Positions 18,433-28,983 of a stretch of DNA of 64,000 bases are shown in pieces. Under the pieces are notes generated by a model, which saw nothing but the letters and a program-made list of their open reading frames with translations, was not told where the DNA came from and did not search any database. A program made the translations under genes and the position numbers. Source of the DNA: Natronolimnohabitans innermongolicus JCM 12255 (GTDB taxonomy: Archaea; Halobacteriota; Halobacteria; Halobacteriales; Natrialbaceae); NCBI RefSeq assembly GCF_000337215.1, contig NZ_AOHZ01000018.1, positions 23,752 to 87,751 of the forward strand. The letters are read 5' to 3'. The number at the start of each line of letters is the position of its first letter. The first letter of the stretch is position 1.

Positions 18433-19017
18433 TCAGTTGAACACGCGACCGAGCGTCGCGACGGTAAAGAGGAGCAAGATCAGCGCGCTCAGTGCGACCC
18501 CAGAGAGCAGCGACATGACTGGGAGCTCGAGCACCGTGCCAAGCAGCAGTGCGAATCCGAGGACCGTCGAGCCGATGTGATAATCGGTCCAGGCGGCGTC
18601 GGGTTGTCGACCGTCGGCTGTATCGTCCGCCGGAACCTGGAGGTACCGGTCGGCCACGTCGGCAGCAGGTTTCCGCTCGACGATCCCGCGACTCTTCTGA
18701 TAGTCGATGAGCCCTGCCTCATCGAGTTTCGTCAGGTGCGATTGGTACAGCGGGATGTAGACGCGCTGGCGCTGCTTCGAGGTGAGTTCCTCGACGGTCG
18801 TATCGTGTTCCCACGCCGCCACCTGCTCGGCGACGTCGCGCATACGAACCGGCTCTTCAGTGCCACGGAGGAATCTGAGCACCAGCCGTCGTCGCTCGTT
18901 TTGCAGGAGGTGAAAGAGTTCGTCTTTCGAGAGTGACGCGGCCACATCTGGACTCTCATCCGCGTCGTCCATCTCCTGTTCACTCACTTCTTCGGAGCTG
19001 ATATGTTTCGCTTTCAT
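18433..19017 (-). CDS. DUF7344-type winged-helix protein with two membrane helices
   Basis: A 194-residue protein with a winged-helix domain at about 30-120 (KDELFHLLQNERRRLVLRFL, then LDEAGLIDYQKSRGIV) and two hydrophobic helices at the C-terminus (about 147-192). The start is supported by AGGAGGT on the minus strand at 19034-19028, 10 bp upstream. It is convergent with the similar gene at 17902-18396. Together they look like a pair of membrane-tethered regulators, but no ligand or target can be inferred from sequence. Confidence 0.78.
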   Translation of the reverse strand: MKAKHISSEEVSEQEMDDADESPDVAASLSKDELFHLLQNERRRLVLRFLRGTEEPVRMRDVAEQVAAWEHDTTVEELTSKQRQRVYIPLYQSHLTKLDEAGLIDYQKSRGIVERKPAADVADRYLQVPADDTADGRQPDAAWTDYHIGSTVLGFALLLGTVLELPVMSLLSGVALSALILLLFTVATLGRVFN

Positions 19018-19387
19018 CGCGCCAGTAACCTCCTAATCAGAAGGGGGTAATAAAGATTTCTCGTTTGGTTGATTTTCACTCGCTATGAAGACTTTTCACG
19101 TCATTTCATAACAGCAGATATACGGCGTCTGAAGGCCTGTATGTTCGATTGTACGATTCCAAATCGGCCGTATTTAGCTAAGACGATAGACATTTATTCG
19201 GCCAGGTAAATATTGAATTTGTAACTGTTTATGGATCTAGAACGGTTCAGAACCGGCGGAACCTACTTAAGCAGATTCTGTATCGAGAATGTGATATATG
19301 GGCGTCTGACGGCCGTCCGACGACCCCCAATTCACGGGGCTTATCGTGCCGATAATAAACCCCCTGACGGTCGTCTTTCCGACCACG
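19018..19387. other. Divergent AT-rich promoter region
   Basis: 370 bp between divergent genes, strongly AT-rich for this genome. It holds the Shine-Dalgarno AGGAGGT (minus, 19028-19034) and a CTTTATTA-like TATA for the minus gene near 19046-19053. AATAAAC near 19353 is a possible TATA for the plus gene starting at 19388. A short frame at 19231-19476 lacks coding character and overlaps the next gene. Confidence 0.5.
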
Positions 19388-20386
19388 ATGAGCGACAACC
19401 AGTGGTGGTTTCTGGATCTGGCGGCAGTAATCGCGTTCACCGGAGCCCTCACGCTCGGGATTCTTTCCGGACTTGAGGGAGCGATCAGAATCGCACTTGG
19501 GATTCCGCTCGTCTGCTTCCTTCCGGGATATGCGCTTGTTTCCGTGCTGTTTCCATCGGAGCCGACTGACGAATACCAGTCGTTCGACCGAGAGAAAACC
19601 GGACTCAAGACACCGCGACTCGTCGCCGGCGGACTCGAACCGATCGAACGGGTCGGCCTGTCAGTTGCATTTAGTATTGCACTCGTTCCGGCGATTACCC
19701 TTTTCACCTCCGTGACCCCTAGGGGTATTGCCCTCGAAACGGTGCTCCCCGGGATTGCGTTACTCACCGTCGGTCTTTGCCTCCTCGCGATCATCGCTCG
19801 ATACCGTTGTCCGGCAGAGAGACGGTTTCTGCCGGGCGTTTCGCTCGGGTCCCTGTTCTTCAGCCGTCGCGGGCCGCGAGTGTACGACCGAGTCAATCCG
19901 CGACCGTACAACGTCGCCATCGCGATTGGATTGCTCCTCCTCGTCGCGACGGCCGGGTTCGCCCTTGCCAATCCATCGCAGGGAGACGGATTCACCGAGT
20001 TCGCGGTCGAAACCGAAAACGTAACTGGAGATACAGAAACGATGTACGAGTCGACGTACTCCGCAGGTGAGACCGCTGAGCTCGGAGCGACGATCACCAA
20101 CAACGAACACGAAGAACGCGACTACGAGACCGTCGTGATACTCGAGCGGATCGGCGACGGCGATGGCGACGACGAGAACGCGAACGTCACCGAGCGAGAG
20201 GAACTCGACCGAGCGTCGACGACCGTCGCCGACGGCGAGACCGACGAACAATCGTTCGAGATCGAACCGACGATGACGGGAAGCGATCTTCGGCTGACGC
20301 TGTTGCTCTTCGAAGACGACGCGCCGTCCGAACCGACCACTGATGACGCGTACCAGACGATCCATCTCCCGGTTGACGTCGAGTAA
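19388..20386 (+). CDS. DUF1616 family membrane protein
   Basis: A 332-residue protein with four N-terminal membrane helices (including IPLVCFLPGYALVSVLFPSE, the hallmark PGY segment of DUF1616), a fifth near residue 180, and an extracellular-type acidic beta-rich domain to the C-terminus. The C-terminal part (EYSTYSAGE-like and NNEHEERDY) resembles an immunoglobulin-like domain. DUF1616 proteins are frequent in haloarchaeal surface-glycosylation loci, but their biochemical role is not established. The start ATG at 19388 begins directly before the first helix. The stop overlaps the next ATG by 1 bp (TAATG). Confidence 0.83.
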   Translation: MSDNQWWFLDLAAVIAFTGALTLGILSGLEGAIRIALGIPLVCFLPGYALVSVLFPSEPTDEYQSFDREKTGLKTPRLVAGGLEPIERVGLSVAFSIALVPAITLFTSVTPRGIALETVLPGIALLTVGLCLLAIIARYRCPAERRFLPGVSLGSLFFSRRGPRVYDRVNPRPYNVAIAIGLLLLVATAGFALANPSQGDGFTEFAVETENVTGDTETMYESTYSAGETAELGATITNNEHEERDYETVVILERIGDGDGDDENANVTEREELDRASTTVADGETDEQSFEIEPTMTGSDLRLTLLLFEDDAPSEPTTDDAYQTIHLPVDVE

Positions 20387-20793
20387 TGTGGCCGTGGGAG
20401 CACCTGGCCGTCGCCTACGTACTGTACTCGCTGCTGGCAAACGGCGTCCGTCGCCGGTCGCCGTCGACCGGCGAGACGACCGCCGTCGTCGGGGGCTCGC
20501 AGCTCCCGGATCTCATCGACAAACCGCTCGCCTGGACGCTCGGAGTCACGGAGACCGGCTACGCGATCGGTCACTCGATTTTCGTCGCGCCGCTCGTCTG
20601 TCTGGCCGTCTACGCCGCGGCGGTCCGCCGCGGAATCGAGAATCGCCTCGTTCCGGGTGCGTTCGCGCTCGCGTACGCCTCACACCTCGTGACCGACGTC
20701 TACGACCCTCCCCGGCCGGATCGCGGCGTCGTACTGGAGGTCGTCCTCTGGCCGTTCGCGTCGCCACCGGCGGCCGACACGGTGGGTTTCTGA
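20386..20793 (+). pseudogene. Membrane-bound metal-dependent hydrolase-like protein, probably frameshifted at its 3' end
   Basis: The open frame encodes 135 residues resembling the YdjM/LexA-regulated membrane hydrolase group found in haloarchaea: start MWPWEHLAVAYVLYSLL, then GSQLPDLIDKPLAW, GHSIFVAPLV and YASHLVTDVYD, with the conserved Asp/His residues. It stops at GF followed by TGA. One frame over, translation continues as DHFVVYFFRYVNELAAG up to a stop at 20867-20869, which reads like the natural continuation. A single extra T near 20791 would explain the break. It could be a true frameshift or a sequencing error. It is coupled to the DUF1616 gene by a 1-bp overlap. Confidence 0.6.
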
Positions 20794-20864
20794 TCACTTC
20801 GTCGTGTACTTCTTCCGCTACGTGAACGAACTCGCCGCCGGCGGGCTGACGCCGCGGGTCGCCG

Positions 20865-21078
20865 CGTGACTGGCCGCGCTGGCGCGAGCTGAGACGGTCG
20901 TTCCGCCGTTCCGACCCGTTTCCGGTCGGCCGGTACGCGGTCTACGAGACGGTCCGAACGCGCGCCGAATCGGCCGCCCGTATCGACGTCCCGCTCGAGG
21001 ATCGAGCCGTCGTTCGCTCCTTCTCGACGATCGTTTCTCGCCTGGAATACGCACCCGTTCGAAGACGGATCCGACGCC
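20865..21078 (+). pseudogene. Coding remnant of unknown function
   Basis: From 20865 a frame reads RDWPRWRELRRSFRRSDPFP, then VGRYAVYETVRTRAES and IDVPLEDRAVVRSFSTIV, for about 70 codons. G/C dominates at third positions as in real haloarchaeal genes, but there is no start codon and no intact upstream frame. After about 21078 the coding signal fades. I read it as the tail of a gene whose front part has been deleted. I do not recognise the family. Confidence 0.45.
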
Positions 21079-21079
21079 C

Positions 21080-21628
21080 TCGAGTTAGTTCACGCGACAC
21101 GACGGTCTCCGTCCGTCGGGCAGCGATATCAGGCGAGACGTTCCGGCGCGCTGGACAGCGGCGAGTGCCACAGCGGCTTCGAAGTCAGCGTTGGAACCAG
21201 TCGCTGCCGGAGAGGCAGAAGGCGACAACACCGTCGTGACTACCGATGAGGCGCGGGATAGCGAGTCGCCGATTCGAGACGCTGTGTCGGCTGTGACGAC
21301 CGTTCCTGGCGAGGGATGGTTGTGTGACCCTCGAGTCGACGGTCACTCGATGGCCACTGAACGCCACTGCACGCCCGATCGTACGACGGACGGAAGGTGG
21401 GAACGAGCGCGGTTCTCGTTCACGTCGTTCGCTCCGAACCGTGATGCAAACGAAGCGGAACGGCCCGTGAGCCCGACGTGAGCAAGCTGTGCGACCGGTG
21501 TGTATCGGCCTGCTCCGATAGCGCCGTCCTGGCCACAAGAGCACTCGGGGGAGGAAAAAATCAGTACCGACGGTCGAGTCGAGACTCGAGGATTGAGGAT
21601 CGAACCTCGAATTCGGAACCGAGAGAGC
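21080..21628. other. Intergenic stretch without a recognisable gene
   Basis: About 550 bp between the coding remnant and the palindromic repeat. Short frames on both strands have mixed codon use, and none looks like a protein. It is probably decayed sequence. Confidence 0.4.
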
Positions 21629-21714
21629 CTATAGTAGCCACTGAAACGAGTTACACACTGCTCGCGACGCCGTACTGCGAGCAGGTGTGCACTGACGGTC
21701 AGTGGCTACTATAG
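21629..21714. repeat. MITE-like nested palindrome, 86 bp
   Basis: Perfect 15-bp inverted ends, CTATAGTAGCCACTG at 21629-21643 and its complement at 21700-21714, enclose a second inverted pair: CACACTGCTCGC at 21654-21665 and GCGAGCAGGTGTG at 21677-21689, with one unpaired base. The whole segment can fold into one long hairpin. Size, nested symmetry and intergenic position fit a miniature inverted-repeat element; no flanking target duplication is obvious. Confidence 0.65.
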
Positions 21715-21717
21715 TGG

Positions 21718-21791
21718 CTTCCCAAGCCTGAACTGATGGGGCGAATCATGCGGTATGGTCCGATTCGCCCCATCAGTCGACGCTTGGGAGG
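21718..21791. terminator. Large two-tier hairpin just after the GT-C gene stop
   Basis: Outer arms CTTCCCAAGC (21718-21727) and GCTTGGGAGG (21782-21791) pair with one G-T wobble. A 5x5 internal loop follows, then a perfect 15-bp stem CTGATGGGGCGAATC (21733-21747) with 21762-21776 around a 14-nt loop. It starts 3 bp beyond the stop codon of the minus-strand gene ending at 21795, so it could stop or protect that transcript. There is no T-tract, so it may instead be another mobile or structured element. Confidence 0.5.
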
Positions 21792-21794
21792 GTA

Positions 21795-23789
21795 CTAGCC
21801 TGGGCCGGGCGTACACATCGTCACGTCACCGTTCGTGTAGACCGTGGCCTGATCCGGCCCGCAGAGTCGATCCTGCGAGACCTGCTCGATCCGCCCCTCG
21901 CCGTCGGCGTCCTGGAAGTAGACGGCCTCGCTCGAGGCGGCCGAGCGATAGACCGTGTACTCGTGATCTGCACTCTCCCCGTCGGGAACCGTCGCGGTGA
22001 ACGTCGCCGAATAGGCCCCGGATCTGGTTATCAGCGTCTGATAGGGGTGGTCGGTGTAGAGGCGCTGATCCGGACGGATTTCGCTCCCGTCCGGCGATCC
22101 GGTCATCGCGCCGATCGATTCCGCCGCGGCGAGTTCCGACTCGTCGTACGCGAGTCGTTCGTGCTGATTGTCGAAGACCGGGTTGTCGATGTTACTTTCG
22201 GCGGCCATCACCATCGCGCCCGGATAGATGAGCACGAACAGCAACAACACGGTGAAGAGGAGTCGCGGCGAGAGGTTGCGATGGAGGGTTTGCAGCCCGA
22301 TCGCGGCGAGGATCGCCATCGGCCCGTAGAGGAACGCGAACCAGCGCGTCGGGATGAACGTGTGGATCCCGAACATCGGGAAGCCGAGGACGAACACGAG
22401 CATGAACGCCGACGCGAGCAACAGCGTAAACACCGATTGCTCGGCCCGGCGACGGTGGACGATGTACAGACAGCCGACGAACGTCGCACCGAGGAGCAGG
22501 AGGAAGCCGAGGGTGTCGATGTACGGAACGGCCTGATCGAGAAGCGTCGTCGCGGCCTCGGCGGCCCCCTCCTCGGCCTCCTCGTCGGCCGTCGTTCCGC
22601 TCGCGATATTCAGGAAGCCGGCGCTCTCCTCGACGGTCTGGGAGAAGAAGCTGAGGACGGTCGCGAGGAACGACTGCTCGCGGTAGGGCGTCAGCGACCA
22701 GACGAAGATCGTCAGCCCGAAGTTGAAGACGACGAGGCCGATGAGGTTGACCGGTTTCTTCGTCCGGAACACGCTCGTATCGAGTCGCGTGAGTCCGAGC
22801 GGCCCGATCTCGAACACCAGCTGAGCGACGAACGCCGCGAGCAACAACACGAGCATGATGAACGTCGAGACCTGGTGGGTGAGGATGACGGCGACGCTCA
22901 TCAACAGGAGCAACGAGAAGTCGCGGACCGCATACTCGATGCGCATCACGCGGAGCAGGGCGTACAACAACCCGAGGAAGAACACGAGTCCCATACTCGT
23001 CGGGATGAGGTGCAGACCCCACATCGAGACGTGACTGGCGATCGCAAACAGCGCCGTCGCGAGCGTCGCCCACCGCTGTGGGACCAGCAGGTTCGTCGAG
23101 GCGTACACCAACAGGACCGAGAGCGGCATCGCAACTCCCAGCGAGAGATACAGCGCGGTCCGCAGCGAAACGTCGAACACGAGCGACGACGCGACTACTA
23201 GCAGGTGGTAAAACGGCGACGCGTAGTGTTTGTCGTGGGAGATCCCACTAACCGCGCCTTCGGAGGCGATCTGTTCGGTCAGCGCCATGTGCGTCCAGAC
23301 GTCGATCCCGACGTATCCCGGCGTCGCGTACAGCGCGGTAAACCGGAAGACGAACGCGAACGCGATGATCTGGAGCAACAGGAGGCGGACGTTCAAATCG
23401 TCGTCGGTCGCGAAGACGATCTGGCCGATCAGGAGCGTCCCGACGACGCTCGCCAGTCCGAAAAAGCGAACCGTTCGTGACCCCTCGAGAACGGTCAGCG
23501 CGACCAGCCCCGAGAGACCGACGAGAACGACCGCTGGAAGCGCCATCGTGATCCGCGACGGGAGCGCCAACTGCTCGTGACCGCTCGAGCGCTGTTGCTG
23601 GTAGAGACAGACGAGATAGAGCGCACACGCGGTACCGAGGACTATCGGGACGGTGTTCAGGTAGATCTGCGACGCCAGCAACCGCAGCGGGAGCAACGCA
23701 AGCGCGAGCAACAGCCCAACGATCGCGGCGACCGTGTCGAGTCGGAACGGGCGGTGCTCGGAAATCGTGCGAACTGGATTACGTACCAT
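21795..23789 (-). CDS. Multi-pass GT-C-like membrane glycosyltransferase
   Basis: A 664-residue protein with about 13 hydrophobic helices over residues 15-530 and a soluble C-terminal domain of about 130 residues. After the fourth or fifth helix is a luminal-type loop with GIDVWTHMALTEQIA and HDKHYASPFYHLL, whose Asp/His arrangement resembles the acidic loop of GT-C enzymes such as PMT/ArnT. It is not AglB, as I see no WWDxG motif. Likely an extracytoplasmic sugar transferase using a polyprenyl-linked donor. It overlaps the upstream GT4 gene by 11 bp and is the last gene of a four-gene operon. Confidence 0.72.
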   Translation of the reverse strand: MVRNPVRTISEHRPFRLDTVAAIVGLLLALALLPLRLLASQIYLNTVPIVLGTACALYLVCLYQQQRSSGHEQLALPSRITMALPAVVLVGLSGLVALTVLEGSRTVRFFGLASVVGTLLIGQIVFATDDDLNVRLLLLQIIAFAFVFRFTALYATPGYVGIDVWTHMALTEQIASEGAVSGISHDKHYASPFYHLLVVASSLVFDVSLRTALYLSLGVAMPLSVLLVYASTNLLVPQRWATLATALFAIASHVSMWGLHLIPTSMGLVFFLGLLYALLRVMRIEYAVRDFSLLLLMSVAVILTHQVSTFIMLVLLLAAFVAQLVFEIGPLGLTRLDTSVFRTKKPVNLIGLVVFNFGLTIFVWSLTPYREQSFLATVLSFFSQTVEESAGFLNIASGTTADEEAEEGAAEAATTLLDQAVPYIDTLGFLLLLGATFVGCLYIVHRRRAEQSVFTLLLASAFMLVFVLGFPMFGIHTFIPTRWFAFLYGPMAILAAIGLQTLHRNLSPRLLFTVLLLFVLIYPGAMVMAAESNIDNPVFDNQHERLAYDESELAAAESIGAMTGSPDGSEIRPDQRLYTDHPYQTLITRSGAYSATFTATVPDGESADHEYTVYRSAASSEAVYFQDADGEGRIEQVSQDRLCGPDQATVYTNGDVTMCTPGPG

Positions 23790-24738
23790 GGCTCCCCCCC
23801 GCCGGTCGGCTCGCCGAGTCCGGTCGGTCGAGGAGTCCGCGATACAGTTCGAGCAGTCGGTCGCCTAACGCCTCGAGGCTCAGGTCGTCGATCGCCTCGC
23901 GACCGTTCGTCCGACGGCGAGCCGTAGCCGCCCGCTCGAGGCCGGCGACCAGGTCGCGGTCGTCGTCGCTGACCACGCAGTCTGTGACGTCCTCGAGCGT
24001 CTCGCGGACGAAGCCGACGTCGGTCGAAACGACCGGACGGTTACAGGCGGCGGCCTCCTTGACGACCATCGGTCCGCTCTCGCGGTTCGACGTCACCAGA
24101 AGAACGTCGCTCGCGTTCATGTAGTATGGAATCTCCTCGTGGTCGACGCCGGAGACCGACCGCAACTCGAGGTCGACGTCGGCCCGTTCGACGAGCCGTC
24201 GCGCCCGCGGGAAGTCCTTCACGGCGCGGTCGGTATCGTACGGAAACAGTGCGACCGGTCGATCAGTCTGCCAGCCGATACGTTCGCGGGCACGGTCGCG
24301 GTCGATCGGCCGGAACAGGTCGGTATCGACGCCGAACGGAATCAGGTGGTGATCCGTCTCGAGCGCCGCCGACATCGGCTGGCTCGGAACGATCGTCGCG
24401 TCGGCGAGACGGGCGGCGGTTCGGCTACACGTCCGGAGCCACGACCGATCGCTCATCAGGTCGGTTCCCCACAGAGTCACCGCCACCGGGCGCGTCGGCT
24501 GGGCGAGTGCGACCGGCGCCGTCAGCCCGTAGTTCGCGTGGACCAGGTCGTAGTCGTCCGAGCGGATCTCGGAGAGGACGGACGGATAGAACCGGGCGTA
24601 GTCGGCGGGCGATCGCCCGCCGTCGCGGTCGGCGCCGGGAACGGGACGAACCGTACAGTCGACGCCGCGCGCTTCCAGGACCGATACCTGGTGATCGAAA
24701 AACGGACGCGGCGAGGTGACCAGCTGGAGGACCTTCAT
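23779..24738 (-). CDS. GT4 family glycosyltransferase
   Basis: A 319-residue GT-B-fold transferase, with VTLWGTDLMSD in the acceptor half and LIPFGVDTDLFRP as the inter-domain marker. The donor-site motif near residues 215-235 (SNRESGPMVVKEAAACNRP) matches the E-x7-E signature of family 4. It is shorter than typical members (about 360-400). It overlaps the DUF354 gene upstream by 4 bp and the GT-C gene downstream by 11 bp, so it is tightly coupled to both. Sugar donor unknown. Confidence 0.88.
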   Translation of the reverse strand: MKVLQLVTSPRPFFDHQVSVLEARGVDCTVRPVPGADRDGGRSPADYARFYPSVLSEIRSDDYDLVHANYGLTAPVALAQPTRPVAVTLWGTDLMSDRSWLRTCSRTAARLADATIVPSQPMSAALETDHHLIPFGVDTDLFRPIDRDRARERIGWQTDRPVALFPYDTDRAVKDFPRARRLVERADVDLELRSVSGVDHEEIPYYMNASDVLLVTSNRESGPMVVKEAAACNRPVVSTDVGFVRETLEDVTDCVVSDDDRDLVAGLERAATARRRTNGREAIDDLSLEALGDRLLELYRGLLDRPDSASRPAGGSHGT

Positions 24739-25846
24739 ACTTGGCTTGGATCAGTCGTTGGTGTCGAGTTCGAGCGGTTCGACGCGGACGTCCGCGCGAG
24801 CGTTTCGATCTTCTCGACGACGAATTCCGAGACGTCGATTCGGTCTGCGAGCAGTTTCTGGCGCCGGCGCGGCCACGTTTCCGGGGGCTCTTCGAGTATC
24901 GACACGGCGCGCTCGAGGCCGCGGACGTGGCGCATCTCGCCGGTGTACTCGAAACAGAGCCCGTACGTCTCCTCGAGTTCGGACGTGTATCCCAGCGAGA
25001 GCGGGTTGACGTAGACCGCCGGCGTACCGAGGACGGCGGCTTCCGCCGCGGTCGTCGCGCCCTCGCTCAACACGACGTCCGCGTAGGCGAGCAGGTCGTG
25101 CAAGTGCTCCGGGGCCGTCTCGAACTGGTAGTCCTCGAGGTCGGCCGGCGGCTCGCCCTCCGCCGAGAGTAGGACCTCCACGCCGGCGTCTTCGAACCGA
25201 TCGGCGATCTCGCGGGGATCGTCGAATCCGGCGTGGCCGACGTCGTGAGAGGCTTCCCAGCTACCGAGGCGGACGACGGCGAACCGGTCGTCGGGCGCCA
25301 GATCGAGCGGCTCGAGGACCGCTGGATCGGGAGTGAACCGGTCGGGATGGAGGTAGGCGAGTTCGTGGTAGCCCGGATACGTCTCCTGTTTCGAGCCGAT
25401 CTCGCCCCGATAGCACGACGGCGTGCAGATGACGTCCGCGAACGGATAGGCCAGCTTCGTCACCAGCGTCGCGTGCTCGGTATCGTAGAAGACGAGACTC
25501 GTCGTGCGAAGCATCGACGCGACGTGGGCGGCGGCGACGCCGCCGATGGCCGTGATCACGTCCGGGTCGATCCGCCGTGCCCGACGCAGTAGCTTCGCCT
25601 CGTAGGTGGCCTGGACGGCCGCAAGCGACAGCAGCGAGTCCGACGCACCGGCCAGCACCTCGTGTTCGATGTCGTACGCCTCGAGGAGGTCGATCGCCAC
25701 GTCGTTTTCCCGGGCGAAGACGAACACCTCGTGGCCGCGGGTCCGGAGCGTCTCGATCGGCTCGCGAAAGAAGTGGACGTGACCGGGATGCTGGATGGTC
25801 ACGATAACCCGCGCGGGTTCCTCCGCGAGCGGCTGGCTGTGTGCCG

Positions 25847-25850
<4 letters not shown>
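24735..25850 (-). CDS. DUF354 family GT-B-like protein (UDP-GlcNAc 2-epimerase-related)
   Basis: A 371-residue protein with the family start VIVTIQHPGHVHFFREPIE, a DVITAIGGVAAAHVA segment and FYDTEHATLVTKLAYPFAD. A C-terminal SEGATTAAEAAVLGTPAVYV stretch corresponds to the nucleotide-binding motif of GT-B folds. DUF354 proteins resemble UDP-GlcNAc 2-epimerases and glycosyltransferases, but their exact reaction is unknown. In this operon, directly after the nucleotide-sugar dehydrogenase (4-bp overlap), it could prepare or transfer an N-acetylmannosamine-type sugar. That is inference from position. Confidence 0.82.
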
Positions 25851-27244
<1,394 letters not shown>

Positions 27245-27595
27245 ACGTGAGATGAGTTCGCTGAGCCGACACACGACCGCGTGTGACGGTGGTTTCCTAC
27301 TGTTCGTGGTCGTGAATCCTCGAGTCGAGAGAGACAGGCCGGGCGGTTTACTATAGCCGGAATAAACGGTTTCACCGAGCACATCGGACGGAAACCGCGC
27401 CCGCTGTGGCCGCTGTGGGCCGCGCATCTCGATTTCCTCGACGGCTCCTGCAGGCGGCTTAGAAGGGTGTTAAACGCCACTATACAGATCTATAATGAAG
27501 GGGGATGGCCGACGAGATATCCTCGCGGTCGGCGCGGCTCCCGTTCCGAATCGTCCGACGCGGTTGCCGTCGACCGCCACTGAATCGCAACACCC
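27245..27595. other. Divergent intergenic region
   Basis: 350 bp between the dehydrogenase and a divergent winged-helix gene. AT-rich patches at 27346-27370 (GGTTTACTATAG, AATAAACGG) and 27477-27495 (CACTATACAGATCTATAATG) are likely promoter elements. No credible gene. Confidence 0.5.
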
Positions 27596-28291
27596 ATGGT
27601 GCCACCTCAGATCGGAAGCTACGTCCCGTTCGCGGCGATTTACAGCAGCGCGCCTATCGATGCGATCCCGGCGTCGGCTCACCGGCTCGCCACACACACG
27701 TTCGTTTCGGCCCCACCCGTTCCAACGTCCGCAACGAACACTGGTGGGCCCGCGGTGGGATCCTCGCTGCTCCGGCTTACGTCGCCCGCCGAGGTGGTCC
27801 TAATTGCGGTTCTGTTCTTGCTGGTATGCGGTCTCGTCGCCCTTCGAGTTGCAGACGCACTGTCGGAACGAGACGTCGAGTTGTCCCGCACACTTCGATC
27901 GGCGACGAACGCGAAACCGAGCGCATCGGCGGCTGCAACCACCGAGTCGTCGACGGCGTCGACGGAGCGAGAGCCAACTAGCTCACCCACCGACGATCAC
28001 CAGTCGTTCGAACATTACATCGCTCCCGAAACGCCGTCCGAACTCTTAAGCGACGAAGGGGAGGTCGTCCGACTCCTCGTCGCCAACCACGGTCGACTCC
28101 GGCAACACCGAATCGCCGACGAGACCGGATGGTCGAAGTCGAAGGTCAGTCGCATCTGTTCGCGGATGGACGCCGACGACACGATCGAGAAGTCGTCGGT
28201 CGGCCGCGAGAACGTTATCACACTGTCCGACCGGTCGGCCGACGACGCGACGCAGTCGGACGACGTCGAGAACCCGGACCCGGTTCCGTAA
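27596..28291 (+). CDS. Membrane-tethered MarR-like winged-helix protein
   Basis: A 231-residue protein with one hydrophobic helix at about 62-85 (VVLIAVLFLLVCGLVAL), a Ser/Thr/Ala-rich linker (100-140) and a C-terminal winged-helix domain. That domain contains GEVVRLLVANHGRLRQHRIA and TGWSKSKVSRICSRM and is of the type often found in haloarchaeal membrane-associated regulators. The N-terminal 60 residues, possibly outside the cell, have no recognised domain. Located between the dehydrogenase operon and glmS. Probable regulator; the target is unknown. Confidence 0.78.
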   Translation: MVPPQIGSYVPFAAIYSSAPIDAIPASAHRLATHTFVSAPPVPTSATNTGGPAVGSSLLRLTSPAEVVLIAVLFLLVCGLVALRVADALSERDVELSRTLRSATNAKPSASAAATTESSTASTEREPTSSPTDDHQSFEHYIAPETPSELLSDEGEVVRLLVANHGRLRQHRIADETGWSKSKVSRICSRMDADDTIEKSSVGRENVITLSDRSADDATQSDDVENPDPVP

Positions 28292-28778
28292 CCGTTCGAC
28301 GAAGAGACATCATCCAGGAATCGGGACGAATCCATCGCGCCAGACGGATTCTCCCCGACGTCGGTTCGGTTTCGCCACGTTTCGCTTTCTCGCTGCGTCC
28401 AGTTCGACACTGCCGTGTCGCCGCAGTCGGTTTCCGTACCCCGTCTCCGTCCAGACACGTCTCACCGTCAGACGGCGGCGCGGCCTCGCGTTTCGGTTGC
28501 AGTTTCCCGTTGTGGGATCGTCTGCGGCACGGCGCTCGCTTCGCGTCGAGGGCCTGAGCGCACACGCCGGAGGCAGCAGTCGGTTCGCCAGCCCCGTGAC
28601 GGCGCCACGACACCGTCGTCTCGAACGGCCCGATCCTGGCCGGGTGCGGCCGCATCGATCGGTCGGCGTTCGGCGGAGAACTGGACGGAAGTAAGCCGTT
28701 CAGCGGGATCGTTGCAGTAGCTGCAATAGATTTCCGACTTATTCACCCGATAGCCGATGTTTTATTCGTGGTATAGTA
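28292..28778. other. Long intergenic region upstream of glmS
   Basis: About 490 bp without a convincing gene; frames on both strands have mixed codon use. A short inverted repeat TTGCAG-TAG-CTGCAA lies around 28713-28727, and a TATA-like GTTTTATTCG at 28759-28768 probably begins the glmS transcript. Confidence 0.45.
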
Positions 28779-28959
28779 ATGGGCCGATCCGCCATTGACT
28801 CCGGTAACGACCCGCTCCGCCGTCGGCGGACGCGGGTGACTGAGAACTATGACACGAACTATGATGCTCCCGATCGCTGGCTCGAACCGCGCGCCGACCC
28901 TCGAGGCGACGGCCCAGTACAGCGCCTCTCACTCATCTGCGACCGACTCGCGGGCGGCG

Positions 28960-28983
28960 GCCGCTCGAGTGGAGGTGAGCGGC
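28960..28983 (+). promoter_or_regulatory. Hairpin presenting the glmS Shine-Dalgarno in its loop
   Basis: GCCGCTC (28960-28966) pairs perfectly with GAGCGGC (28977-28983), leaving a 10-nt loop GAGTGGAGGT that holds the ribosome-binding core GGAGGT. The stem ends 2 nt before the ATG at 28986. If it forms in the mRNA it would present or hide the initiation region. The structure could be chance in GC-rich DNA. Confidence 0.4.

Noticed and set aside
21588..21612. Sequence resembling a tRNA T-arm on the minus strand
   Set aside because: The flanking sequence does not form acceptor, D or anticodon stems.
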